64,000 nt of DNA from Craterostigma plantagineum (GCA_027422505.1 JAPQWV010000002.1:25708501-25772500), one strand, 5' to 3'; shown: positions 34,201 to 46,321, numbered from the stretch's first letter. Program-made: numbers and translations. The notes: generated by a model not told the origin, from the sequence alone.

Positions 34201-34508
34201 TTTATCAAGTCATATGGTGGGATACGTGCTAAAGGGACCATAACTTGAAATCATGGGACCTGCACGTAAAATCAGGGTACCCGCACGTAAAATCAGGGGA
34301 CCCGCGCTTATTGCATTGGCGCTGATGGGACGTGTCCCATATATGTATATGAACGGGTCCCCGGATTATTTAGGGTTTCTCACGTTCACTTTAGTCGTAC
34401 CAATAATTGAACAATTACTGAGTATTTGGTCAAAATATTTTCCTCAGTAACAAGTCAAATCACCCATCACGTTTCGTTTCATACAGAGAATCAATTATTC
34501 AACAATGG
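34201..34508 (+). repeat. Direct duplication B, copy 1 (contains GGGWCCC units)
   Basis: About 308 bp repeated at 34516-34825 with about 90-95% identity by eye. It includes units of the form CACGTAAAATCAGGGGACCC. Confidence 0.85.
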
Positions 34509-34515
34509 AAAAAGT

Positions 34516-34825
34516 TTTATCAAGTCATATGGTGGGATACGTGCTAAAGGGACCATAACTTGAAATCATGGGACCTGGACGTAAAATCAGGGGACCCGCA
34601 CGTAAAATCAGGGGACCTGCGCTTATTGCATTGGTGCTGATGGGACGTGTCCCGTATATGTATATGAACGGGTCGCTGTCCAATTTAGGATTCTCACGTT
34701 CGCTTTAGTCGTACCAATAATTGAACAATTACTGTGTATTTGGTCAAAATAATTTCCTCAGTAACAAGTCAAATCGTCGCATCACGTACTTTCATTTCAT
34801 ACAGAGAATCAATTCATTCAATAAT
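34516..34825 (+). repeat. Direct duplication B, copy 2
   Basis: Second copy, separated from the first by only seven bases. It ends at the start of the 3' region of the right Ulp gene. Confidence 0.85.
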
Positions 34826-34945
34826 ATCAAAAAAATTTTAGTCAAATAAACCTACAAACTAACATCCATAAACCCTTCAACTACACCAAGTCCAATAAAC
34901 CTACAAAGCACTTACAATTAACACTTCCAAACTCAGCCAAACAAA

Positions 34946-37831
34946 TCAATTCATATAGCTATGCGGGTCACGCAATATCCGTGCAGCCATAGTGGCTCGA
35001 TACGCTGAAATATCAATCTGCCTTTGATATTCATCAAACTCGGGCGTGTCAACCATAACCGTCTCCACCGTCAACGCCGCATGAACCCCGCAATCCAAGC
35101 TGCCAGCCTTCTGCTGGCGATTCATTTTATTATTCAACTTCGGCTTTGTGACGATGTCGAACTTGAAACGCCAATATGCAGAAAGAAACTCCGCCTGCAA
35201 AATATAGCAAACGTCGAACATGTTACTAAATAAATAAAAATGATAGACAAACGGATTTCAGCTACTTACGAACACTCTCCCGGCAAATTGCACACCATGC
35301 GCGCCCAATGAATCGTGAAGGATGAAGGTTTGCGTTGACGCGTCAAAAATAAGCACTGCCCAGTGGGCCCTTGCGCAAACAGGAGAGATGATGTACTTGC
35401 ATCGTAGCAATTCATCCTCCGTGAGACGCTCCAACCAGCTCCGACTGCTTCTCGACAATCCATTCACGAAGCTCTCCATATCATCCACCCGTACTTTTGC
35501 CTTCCTATTCAACTTCTGCGCCTTCCTAAAGTGCTCGTCTTGCACGTAACTTGGAAAGACGAAGACGCGAGGATAATTGTCATTGTCCGCATAGATTCGC
35601 CTCAAGCAATCTAGATATGCGTCAAGACAATTGGACTTGAGCATATCATGGAAGAGCAACATGTAGAAGCCTTGGGCATCCACGTCGCACATGTCAGACG
35701 ACCAAACGTTATCACTGCATAAAAAGAAAAATTATTACGTGTTTAGGTACGATAACTGAGATTGACATCGAAAGTAAACATTTACCTAAATCTTGCCGCT
35801 TGAAGGTACATGTCAATGAGCACGCGATCGTGTTCATGAATCAGCTCACGCCCGGAGAAGTCCACTCGCCCGAGGTACTTCTTGCTCCACTTCTCATTTC
35901 TAACTGAGCCAGAATCATCATCACTTAGATCAACAAATTCTACAGGCGATTTGCCTCTTCTTCGAACTCCTCGGGCACTCGACGAAGCACCAACGTCTCT
36001 CGCCTCAACCACCTCCACAGGTGTGGGAAAATCTTCAACAGGTACGATCGCTAAATGATCGTCGTCGCCACGATCGCGGTGGACAAGGGAACACCTAACC
36101 TCCACTCCCCGCGTGAGTAGGCCCGTCACACGGTCGAATAGGTCGTGTGCCGCCCCAACATCGAAAACGCTGTCCCTAAAGTACGCCGCCTCCAACTCTT
36201 CCGCTGACGGCACTAACAACCCTCGTACAAAATCGCCGTCGACGGCATCTGCGACCGTCCTAAGAGTCGGGCATGCTTTGCGACCCCAATTCTTTGTTGC
36301 CCACCTGAGCATGCGTGGCGTGAAATCTTCTTCCTTGCTTACCGCAAACTGGTCTGCAACCCTCGGCATGCACTCGTATGCTAGTATCTGAATACAAATA
36401 ACGCAAAAAATCTTAAACGTCCCTCAAAACATGGTATGCAAGAAGCTTAGTTATAATTCACCTGAAGTGGTTGTACGAACCCACTGATCAGCCAGTCCCG
36501 TGGCCTCTCCCGTAGTTACCTTAACACTTCGTATCACCTCACGGAAAGCCACGGTGCCCCAAGGATACTGGGAGAATGCAAATCGATCTTCGACGAGACT
36601 AAGGACCGTGGTACTGACGACGGTGTACTTCTTCGATGGTCGAGGCATCAACACGGCGGTGGCGAAGTACACGTCCGCCAACTTCAGCTTCTCGAAGTCC
36701 ACATCGTCCTCGTCGCCAGACAACTCCTCCAACACACGCTTGACGTGCGACATGCGGACTTTTGAGCTGTTGCCAAAATGTCTTGCGGTGAATTGTGAGC
36801 CGCCGTTTACCGGCGGTAGCTCGGCTGCGAACTTCAGCCCGGTGATTAGGCAATAATCCGACTTTGAAAATCGGAGTGGTTTTCCGCCAAAAATCATCCA
36901 CAGCTCTTCCCGGTTGTGCAGCATCGTCTGGCTCTGGATGAGGTACCACAGCAACTGGCCCGAGAGGTTAAAATCAGGCTCAGCCATAACAAGGCGGCCG
37001 AACGGACTCTCGTTCCTAAAAATCTCCCACTCGTGGTAGTTCAGACATTGTCTTATCAACTCGCTGGCATCCGCGTATAACGAGCTCATTTTTACACTCA
37101 AACGGGGAACTTCGTTCACTGTGTCGAACTGCTTCTGCATCACAACCTAATTTATGCGTAAAACACATTTTAGCTAAATTACGTGGTATGAAATAATTGA
37201 AATAGAAAACCCTTATGAATGCGCAGGGGACCGCATCGCATATGCTGAGATTCAAGCACAGATGCGCATGAGACCCTGCGCATCGGCGCGGTCCCAGCAA
37301 GGGTCTCCTGCGTATAAGCGCGGGTCCCCTGCGTATAAGCTCGGGTCCCCTGGTCATAGCGCGCAGGTCCCCTGCTTATAACGCACGCGCAGTGGCACAG
37401 GACCCGCCCGTTAGGGTAAGAGGACCCGAGCGTTTAAGCAGGGGAAACCGCGCTAATACACAGGGGACCCGAGAAATACGCATAGGTCCCCTGCTCATAA
37501 GCGGGGGTCGTCTGCTTGGAAGCACGGGACCCATGCATTAAAAATCGACGTACGCTACGCAAGCACAGGTCCTATGCTTGCAAGCACGGGTCCTATGCTT
37601 GCAAGCACAGGTCCTATGCTTGCAAGCACGGGTCCTATGCTTACAAGCGCGAGTCCTATGCTACCAAGCACGGGTCCTATGCTACCAAGCTCTGTCCTAT
37701 GCTTGCAAGCACGGGTCCGCACCAAATTAGGGTTCGATGGGTCGTTCCCAGATCCCCTCTCGCGTTAAATTGAAGAAGACGAAGAGTAGAACACATACCT
37801 CCACTCTTTGGGTGTTCGCGTTGAATGCCAT
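34946..37831 (-). CDS. Right DUF1985-Ulp1 (C48 peptidase) gene of the 12-kb element
   Basis: Proposed exons: 37831-37799 (11 residues, MAFNANTQRVE), 37146-36462 (DUF1985: ELIRQCLNYHEWEIF, PLRFSKSDYCLITGLKF), 36387-35786 (ILAYECMPRVADQF), 35714-35270 and 35194-34946. Phases agree from exon 3 onward. The last two exons form a Ulp1-like cysteine protease: His in CARAHWAVLIFD, Asp in FILHDSLG, Cys in GSLDCGVHA. The family cleaves SUMO or related conjugates; substrate here unknown. Between exons 3 and 4 lies a SUMO-interaction-like stretch (VEFVDLSDDD). Exon 2 is two bases shorter, mod 3, than its left paralogue near 36480-36510, so exons 2 and 3 are out of frame; the gene may be newly broken or spliced differently. 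Typical of MULE-borne Ulp-like genes. Confidence 0.75.
37210..37725. repeat. GGGWCCC repeat array 3 (first intron of right Ulp gene)
   Basis: Units such as GCGGGTCCCCTGCGTATAA and, at 37560-37715, seven tandem 21-bp units of the form CAAGCACGGGTCCTATGCTTG. It occupies the intron between the 11-codon exon and the DUF1985 exon, the same position as array 2. Confidence 0.8.
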
Positions 37832-37860
37832 TGTCGAATGAGTCGATTTGCAGAGAAGAT

Positions 37861-37988
37861 GACGATTTGCAGTGCAGGGGCGGGAGAGCATACGCTTGCT
37901 TTTTTTACTGGAAGTGAAAGTGGAGACGATTTGCAGTGCAGGGGCGGGAGAGCACACGCTTGCTTTTTTTACTGGAAGTGAAAGTGGT
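37861..37988. repeat. Tandem duplication of 64 bp in the right gene promoter
   Basis: Two nearly identical 64-bp copies (one t/c difference seen) starting GACGATTTGCAGTGCAGGGG. They lie just upstream of the exon 1 ATG of the minus-strand gene, so they may alter its leader or promoter. Confidence 0.9.
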
Positions 37989-38177
37989 TGCTTTTTTTTA
38001 CTTTTACCCCACTCTTCTATGACGGGTCTGATGTTTCATATTCGCTACAGTGTAACATGTAAACCATTTAATTAATTTTATCGTTAAGTGTTGTTGAGGT
38101 TGTTGATTGACATTAAATAAGGGTAAAATAGTCTTTAGAGCAGAGTTAGTAAGGATGCAAAGGTAAAGTCCGATTTT

Positions 38178-38234
38178 GGGTGCTATTTTTTAAAAGATGA
38201 CCAGCTCAAGGGATATTTACTTAAAAAAAAATCC
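38178..38234 (-). repeat. Right terminal inverted repeat of the 12-kb element
   Basis: Inverted, imperfect counterpart of 26253-26310. Reversed it contains TTTTAAAAAATAGCACCC and a TTGAGCTGGTCA stretch. Confidence 0.72.
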
Positions 38235-38244
38235 TAATTCTCTC
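38235..38244 (+). repeat. Target-site duplication, right copy (TAATTCTCTC)
   Basis: Identical to 26243-26252 and likewise followed by GG. Confidence 0.8.
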
Positions 38245-38883
38245 GGCGGACAAGTAACGCGGTGATTGGTGATCGCGATACCTTAGATATGGCTTAGTTG
38301 GACTTCGCCGCAGCTGATTTCTTTGGCCGCTTCATCCCTTTATGATTCTCGCTTTAAGTACAATCCGGTAAGTGATTTGTTGTATGAAATGGGTGGGATA
38401 TCAGTTAAATTTCTGGTTATTGATAAAGTTAGTTGTTTCTTCAACTGAAGTTGAGTGGTATATTGCCTCTTCTTTAATTTTCTCCCTTTCCACACTTCCA
38501 TTTCTACACTTCTTGTTGTCCGATCCAAATTTTGGTACTGGGTGATCCGTGGGAGTTATGTTCGGGAAAGTACGTTGGAGAAGGAAATAGATTTACTTTA
38601 ATGCATTAATCGTTACATGATGTTTGATGGGCTTTTTCTTAATTCAAAATTTTCTACTTCTGTTGTACCTATTACTGTCATTTGAATCCTCAAGATCGTG
38701 AAAGATGCGAGATGTTGTTTGCACCTTGCAGATAACATTGAAGACCAGTTCTTGATGTGCCGACTGATATACTGTAATTCCTCTCATGTGCTATTGGTAC
38801 TTATTATCGAATTTCAAGTGGTCAAGGACGCACGATGAATGCAAAGTCCGTTTTAACGTAAACAAAATTCCTTCTTTTCTGAA

Positions 38884-41019
38884 ATGATCAGTATTAGGCG
38901 GGTGTCAAAATTGCTCTTTTCACTTACAAAGAATAGGCCATCATCTCCACTTGGACACTATGTTGCAAGGAGATCCTATTCTTACCGAAAAAGCACCCAT
39001 GGAGGGTTTTCGTCGCGCGCATTCTGCAAAATTACGGAGTTACAACAAAAGAGCAGTGGAAGCAGATGTGTACATAGCTTACCTACAAGAGATGTGTTAC
39101 CTCATCGTGCCCAAATAGCATGGAAAAGGCTTTATGAGATACGTTCATACCGAGGATCTATCTCCACACCCATTACCAGGATGGCACATGTAATAACTTT
39201 TTCACTGTCTCGTTCACACTTAGTAGCCCCAGGCATCATGGCATTCGTCTTTGGAGAATTAGCATGGAATGGACGAGTTCTGGCTCAAGCAGAGAATTTA
39301 CTTGACAAGGATACTCTCTACATTCATGCTCATGGTGGACATATCTTTGTGGTTTCGTTGATCTTGTCTCTTTTAGAAGGGCTGATCCTAATACTGAGAG
39401 CCTTTTACCTGGCAATTCTATTTTGGCCTTGCATAGTTATGGCACCCTTTGCAGATTCCCTCGGTATTGAGTTCAGAAGATCGTGGATTCGTACGGTTCG
39501 AGTCACCTTAGAGAAGGCTGGGCCAGCGTTCATAAAATGGGGCCAGTGGGCTGCTGCAAGGCCAGATCTTTTCCCGAATGACCTCTGCAATGAGCTTGCT
39601 GAACTTCACACCAAAGCTCCATCTCATAGCTTCAACTACACAAAAAGAACTGTAGAAAAAGCATTCGGTCGTCCAATGCATGAGATTTTCGAAAGCTTTG
39701 AGGAGGTCCCTGTTGCATCAGGCAGTGTGGCGCAAGTCCATCGAGCAATTCTCAGATTTCAGTATCCTCGAAAGAAAATTAAGCCTATGCTCGTTGCTGT
39801 GAAAGTCAGGCACCCAGGCGTTGGTGAAGCTATACGGAGAGATTTTGCGTTGATTAATCTGTTTGCTAAGATCTCGAGTTTCTTGCCTACGCTGAAATGG
39901 TTTAGGCTGGACGAAAGCATACAGCAGTTTTCAGTGTTCATGATGTCCCAGGTTGATCTTTCGAGGGAGGCTGCTAATTTGAGTCGTTTTATCTACAATT
40001 TCAGACATTGGAAAGATGTAGCATTCCCTAAACCTCTGTATCCTCTTGTACATCCCGCCGTTTTGGTGGAAACTTATGAGCATGGAGAAAGCATCTTAAA
40101 CTATGTCTATGGGCTTGAAGGCCATGAGCACATCAAAACTGCTCTTGCTCATATTGGGACGCATTCACTTCTAAAGATGCTCTTGGTATGATCAAGTTTG
40201 AGTTTTTTTTTTCAACTGTTCAACATTGAATTACTGTTTGATCGACTTCTGTAAACTCGTGTTATTTCAGGTTGACAATTTCATCCACGCGGATATGCAT
40301 CCAGGAAATATCCTTGTCAGGGAAATAAACGGAGGCACAAGTGCGATAAAACCTCTGTTTAAGACACGTCCTCAGGTCATCTTCCTCGACGTAGGCATGA
40401 CTGCTGAACTTGCTAAAAAGGACAGAGATAACTTAATGGATTTCTTCAAGGCAGTGGCCCTTCGTGATGGCCACAGCGCTGCAGAGTGTACTCTTAAACT
40501 ATCTAGAAAACAGAGCTGCCCAAATCCTGATGCTTTCATTGCAGTATGTTTCTGATTTCGAATGCTTCACTATCTGTCGATCTCCCACTAGCAAGAGACA
40601 ACCAAAATATGTTTTAGTTTGTCTCTTGTGATCTGCTAACTTGTGATTTTTTGCAGGAAGTGAAGGAAACTTTCAAGTTTTGGGGCTCAGAAGAAGGCGA
40701 TGTTTATCACCCAACAGATTGCATGCAACAAATGCTTGAACAAGTTCGGCGCCACAAAGTTAATATCGATGGCAATGTATGCACTGTGATTGTTACTACT
40801 TTAGTATTGGAGGTAAATATTAGATTAAAGTGATCAGATTGTGCTTTTCTTGCAGAACTTTGATGATGTATTTCTGTAACATTCTTGGCTACCTTGTAGG
40901 GATGGCAGAGGAAGCTTGACCCAGACTATGACGCGATGAATGCTTTACAGAAACTTCTTTTCAAAGTTGATTTGGCTGAGTCTTTAGCATATACGATTGA
41001 AGGACTAATGGCTCCATAG
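38884..41019 (+). CDS. ABC1/UbiB-family atypical kinase, ADCK2-like, probably mitochondrial
   Basis: Four exons (38884-40185, 40271-40543, 40657-40812, 40900-41019) give 616 residues, all phase 0. The N-terminus is basic and hydroxylated without acids (MISIRRVSKLLFSLTKNRPS), as in mitochondrial presequences. A hydrophobic segment (VVSLILSLLEGLILILRAFYLAILFW) precedes the kinase-like domain. Motifs: KxGQ as IKWGQW, the alanine-rich-loop equivalent VASGSVAQVHRA, Lys in VAVKVRHPG, catalytic loop NFIHADMHPGNIL, and LDVGM in place of DFG. UbiB-family proteins support coenzyme Q synthesis or lipid homeostasis. The HADMHPGN and LDVGM variants and the KWGQWAAARPDLFP stretch point to the ADCK2 branch rather than COQ8. 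The start is the first ATG in frame. The 5' UTR lies in 38250-38883. Confidence 0.9.
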
Positions 41020-42003
41020 GTAATGTGGAATTTTTTCACTCTTCCTTCACGAATTATTTCCAGTATTGTTGCTAATAAAGGTAAATGGTATAGAAAACAG
41101 ATAGGCTTGTCATGTAAAGGAATAATAAATGGAAATTCATGTTCTTTATGTATTTTAAAGACAATTACAATAGACAATACCTGTAAATAAGGTGCCTGAA
41201 TGTACATAGTGATTTGGAAGAGTAAAAAACATTATTGAATGCAAGGTTGATGATGAAGACCCACATTAGTTTATTCTAAAAACGTAGGGTTTCGAAGACA
41301 ATGTTATCTCATCAGACTCATCATCAACGCTGCACTCAATGATGTTCTGAAGCTCTCTTAACCGTTTCATCCACTGGAGCTACATGGTTTCCTTTATAGT
41401 CTTCCCATCTTCTTAGTTTTTGCAAAGTACAAGTCAATGCACGCATTGTACTTTTCCTCGTCAATCGTATGAACTCGGAACATAAGCTTCAATGTCGTAC
41501 TTTAACACCTTGTACTGCTGCTACACAGTACGACCAAACCATGACTGTCCGTCTTCAGAAATTTCCTGAGAAAAGACCAGTTGGCCCATTTACTTTGTTG
41601 GGCTCAGCTTTAAGCCAATCGCTTGCATATGTCATCGATGATGCTGACAAACAAAATATCTATGAATGCCGTCCAAGCAAGAGAACAGCGTCTTCCTCAA
41701 GTGAACGAGAGAAACTTATAGGCAACTTCTTTCTTCTTACATCTAGCTTAGCGAATCAAAAAGGTTCCTCTCTTTGACCCTTTCGTTACTCGTAATCGTT
41801 GACATCACAAATAATGTATCTTCTGTGCCAACAACATTAACGTGTTATCTCTCCTTCGACGAAATCTCAGCACCACCCCGCAGAATCTCTCCATATATAG
41901 CTTCACGAGAACAATCCCATCTCTCAAAGAGCTATTACCCTCAACAAAAGAAAATCAAGAAAATCAAAAAAAGATAGGTGGGATTTCATCTTATTCTTAT
42001 CTC
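41020..42003. other. Intergenic: 3' flank of the ABC1 kinase gene and promoter of the EF-hand gene
   Basis: 41270-41560 contains a decayed coding-like stretch, best read on the minus strand, with several stops and no family I can name. 41860-42003 is the likely 5' UTR of the next gene (tatatag near 41895 and an A-rich leader). Confidence 0.4.
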
Positions 42004-42336
42004 ATGGCATCTAAAGATCAGTCAAATTTCCAAGACTTCTTGCCCCTGATGGCGGATAAGCTCGGCTGTGATGGGCTGATTGAAGAGCTCTGCAACGGTT
42101 TTAACTTGCTGATGGATGCTGACAAAGGAGTCATAACCTTCGAGAGTCTGAAAAAGAAGGCTGCTTTGCTGGGGCTTCAAGAACTGTGTGACGAGGATCT
42201 CCGTTCCATGGTTCGAGAGGGAGACGTTGATGGCGATGGTGCTCTTAGTCAGATGGAGTTTTGTGTTTTGATGTTTAGGTTGAGCCCTGAGTTGATGGAG
42301 CAGTCTCAGTTTTTGTTAGAGGAGGCTTTGTCTTAA
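42004..42336 (+). CDS. Calcium-binding EF-hand protein, PBP1/KIC type
   Basis: Single exon, 110 residues from ATG 42004; the upstream in-frame extension lacks an ATG and looks like leader. The protein begins MASKDQSNFQDFLPLMADKLG. It has one degenerate EF-hand (LMDADKGVITFESLKKKA) and one canonical loop DVDGDGALSQME, followed by FCVLMFRLSPELMEQS. This layout is that of PINOID-binding protein 1 and the kinesin-interacting KIC: short cytosolic proteins that carry a calcium signal to a kinase or a microtubule motor. Which of the two it matches cannot be decided here. Confidence 0.88.
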   Translation: MASKDQSNFQDFLPLMADKLGCDGLIEELCNGFNLLMDADKGVITFESLKKKAALLGLQELCDEDLRSMVREGDVDGDGALSQMEFCVLMFRLSPELMEQSQFLLEEALS

Positions 42337-42766
42337 TACTAACCAACATTTTTTCCCAGATTTTGCTTTCGTTTCTTCCTTATTGGGATGCTTTGTTGAG
42401 TCGATTCAATTCTTGATATACGATACGATGTAAGGTTCATTGAAATTATACATACAGAATGGATACAAATTAATGATTCTCTTGTATCGTTTAACGGAAC
42501 CTTCTGGTTAATGTATATTAGCCAGGAGATTATTTGCATTAATTGTTATGATTTTGTATATGCTCTTGATCTTCAACGGCATGTAATAGATGAAACTTTT
42601 CATTAGTATTGGATGCGATATATAAATATTATCCATTACACACGCTATCATTCGATTCGACGAATCATCTTCCGAGGTCCGCAGATGAGAGATGAAGTCC
42701 CAATTACCACTATTTAGATAGTTTCATCACTACGATCAAGGGTTTGCTTTAGACGACAGCGACACC

Positions 42767-44271
42767 ATGGGAGGCGGTACCATCAGAACGGCGGCCAAAG
42801 TGGCGGGATTTGCGGCGACGGCCGTACACAAGCACGGATCCACCATCTCTAGGCGCGTTTCGTCGGTGCGTTCTTCGGCGGCCGCAACCGATGAAATGAA
42901 GCTTGTGGCGTCGAGGACGGAGGCTGACGTGGATAAACCGTGTTTGGAGGTCGACGATGGGATTGAGGCGGGTAGGGCTGTGTTCGGTGGTGCGCCGAGT
43001 TTTGGAGAGGCGAAGGAGGCTACTTCGGAACTTACAGAGGCTCTTGACAAGTAAAATTTTATGTACTTCATCTTTAGGGGACGACGATTTCCTGATAGAG
43101 CAGTTAACAATTGATTAATTTTTCGACGGTATAGAGAGATTTGATCTCGTCTAGTAAATCAAGTAGAAATGAACTTATCGCATTCCACTCATGGACTTTT
43201 GCCAAATGATTAGCTTCATGCCCATAAACCATTGCGTTAATTCGTCTATGAACAATCCTTTTTCAGGGCTTATCTGTTGTCGCCCACCTCAGTTGGATAT
43301 CTGGGTTCATCTGTAGCAGATCAAGAATCTCTTTCTTCTCTTTCAAACTCATCAGTTCAAACCAAAGATTGTATTACCAGTGAGGTCACTGTTGCACCTG
43401 CTGTTTCAGCACCAGCTGTCATGGCATTTAGGCTTCTTCACAAAAGCCCCGACGTGCAGGTACTAACTCACATTCACCTGATGTCATTTGTTTTTCAATC
43501 TTCATTTGGGTATAACTGACTGACTAAGAATTATGTGAAACTCTTTTATGCTTGAGAGTAAGTTTGTGGTTCTTTGTATCTTCACTTATTGTCAGGGTGG
43601 AGGAAGTGTGATTTAGGTGTCTACCGATGTGTCTGAACCTACAGTTACTTATTTACCAGTTTCATATCACTTGAGGGCACTCTCTTAGAGACAATTTTCC
43701 TCCTTATATGCTATCCTAATTGAGCCAACCATGCTATTGAATTCTTGCACTGTTTTGTCAGAGTGTTGTTGCTTCAATTGCCAGCGACCCAAATGTATGG
43801 AATGCAGTACAGCAAAACCAAGAACTACAAGAATTTTTGAAGTCGCAAAAAGCATGTAAGACTATGTTTGCTACAATCAACAATGTCGAACTCTTGTAGC
43901 AAAGTTAACATCGTCTTCTGATCTTTTTCCAAGGCTTGAAACCATTGCCCAAGGATTCAACTGTGGAGTTGTCTTTAGATTCTGAGCATTCTGAAATCTC
44001 ATCACCACTAACCGCAAATAAATCAGAATTAGACGAATCCATCCCTGATGGTGGATTTCAGAATGTCTTACACAAGATCAAGACCTCCGTCCTAGATATG
44101 ATGAGCGGCTTGTCTGGTTTCTTCAACAATCTGTTCGGCGGTGGCCATGGATCTTCGAACAATTCGAAATCTGACGAAACTGCAAGCGTCAGTGGTGATA
44201 CAGTCATGGAAACAACGTTTTTCGGGTTAGCAGTTATGGCCATTTTGGTCATTGTGTTGAAGCGAGGCTGA
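42767..44271 (+). CDS. Unrecognised plant protein with C-terminal membrane anchor
   Basis: Exons 42767-43050, 43267-43459, 43762-43855 and 43934-44271 join in frame to 302 residues. The N-terminus is MGGGTIRTAAKVAGFAATAV (Gly at position 2 could be myristoylated; inference). The middle has a VMAFRLLHKSPDVQSVVASIASDPNVWNAV region and a KSQKAC-L-K-P segment. The end carries FQNVLHKIKTSVLDMMSGLSGFFNNLFG and a final hydrophobic helix FFGLAVMAILVIVLKRG with a basic tail, i.e. a tail-anchored membrane protein. I do not recognise a named family. Good splice sites and coherent phases support a real gene. Localisation is not resolved. Confidence 0.8.
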
Positions 44272-44509
44272 TCCATTCACAGGAAACTTGTAAAATCAGT
44301 CGAAGCTGCACTTGAGTTTGTTGCTTTATTTCTATGCTTTCGTCATGACTATGAATGTAATATATAAGTTGTGGATTGGTTTTGATTTGTATGATGAATA
44401 AACATGCGTGGAGTGAGATAAAAATTTCATCTTCTATTGTCACAAATTTAATAAAAAAAAAAGGATTCGGCATAGTATGAGTTATACTACAAGAGTTGAG
44501 TTTGACCAT

Positions 44510-44612
44510 AGTTAGCCCAATAGCTTAATGAAACTTAGCCCATTAGAATGGGCTCAAAAGCCCATCTTGGTTAACCCTAATCAGCTCCATTTTCCCCATC
44601 CAAACCCTACTT
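44510..44612 (+). promoter_or_regulatory. Ribosomal-protein promoter elements (site II and telo-box motifs)
   Basis: TAGCCCA, ATGGGCT and AAGCCCATC (site II-type TGGGCY, both orientations) at 44512-44566 are followed by AACCCTAA (44573) and AAACCCTA (44602). This pairing is typical of plant ribosomal-protein promoters and lies just upstream of RPL8. Confidence 0.7.
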
Positions 44613-44614
44613 AA

Positions 44615-45991
<1,377 letters not shown>

Positions 45992-46321
45992 TGAGAAGGT
46001 AATCCATATTTGCTTTTTTAATATGTTTTCGTAGAGCATTGATTCTGTTACTAGCTTCTACTTGTCTATCGTGGTCTTTGTTCAATTGGGATATTGCCTC
46101 TTGTTTTCTTCTAATGATGACCGTATAAAATACAGCTTGTTCTGTTTTTGGATCTTGGTTGTTAAGAAATTGAAGTCTTGTATGTGTTCTGTCTTTTCTA
46201 TGGGTTGCGAAGGTTTCATCTTTTTTTGAACAAATGTCATGTTCTTTCCTACACTGAAGCAATGAAAGAATGTGGCAACTTCTTATAGCTTGGTTGCTAT
46301 GCATAATGGCTAATACCAAGC
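45992..46321. other. RPL8 3' flank
   Basis: Probable 3' UTR; T-rich. No gene seen. Confidence 0.5.

Larger units (their letters stand above)
26253..38234. mobile_element. 12-kb Mutator-like element carrying opposed DUF1985-Ulp1 genes and a DEK_C gene
   Basis: The left end starts GGGTCTTTTTAAAAAATAGC and continues CTTTGACGCGGTCAAG. The right end, reversed, starts GGATTTTTTTTTAAG and continues with TATCCCTTGAGCTGGTCA and TTTTAAAAAATAGCACCC. Over about 55 bases these form imperfect inverted repeats. Identical 10- to 12-base direct repeats flank the element. Cargo, left to right: DEK_C gene, left DUF1985-Ulp1 pseudogene (plus), two serial duplications, a mudrA-like N-terminal fragment, right DUF1985-Ulp1 gene (minus). 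Promoter, first exon, first intron and middle exons of the two protease genes are paralogous, so the element contains a large inverted duplication (about 27.9-30.1 versus 36.0-38.05 kb). Ulp-like genes in Arabidopsis MULEs (the Kaonashi group) are a known precedent. No complete transposase is present. Confidence 0.82.

Noticed and set aside
37560..37715. CRISPR-like regular repeats
   Set aside because: The units are contiguous 21-bp tandem copies without unique spacers, in a plant transposon intron. CRISPR does not apply.
34946..38060. Host-gene status for the right Ulp1 gene
   Set aside because: It lies inside the element bounded by inverted repeats and target duplications and has a paralogue in the same element, so it is treated as transposon-borne.
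41270..41560. Possible transposase or kinase relic between the ABC1 and EF-hand genes
   Set aside because: Coding-like impression only; stops in every frame and no motif I could name.
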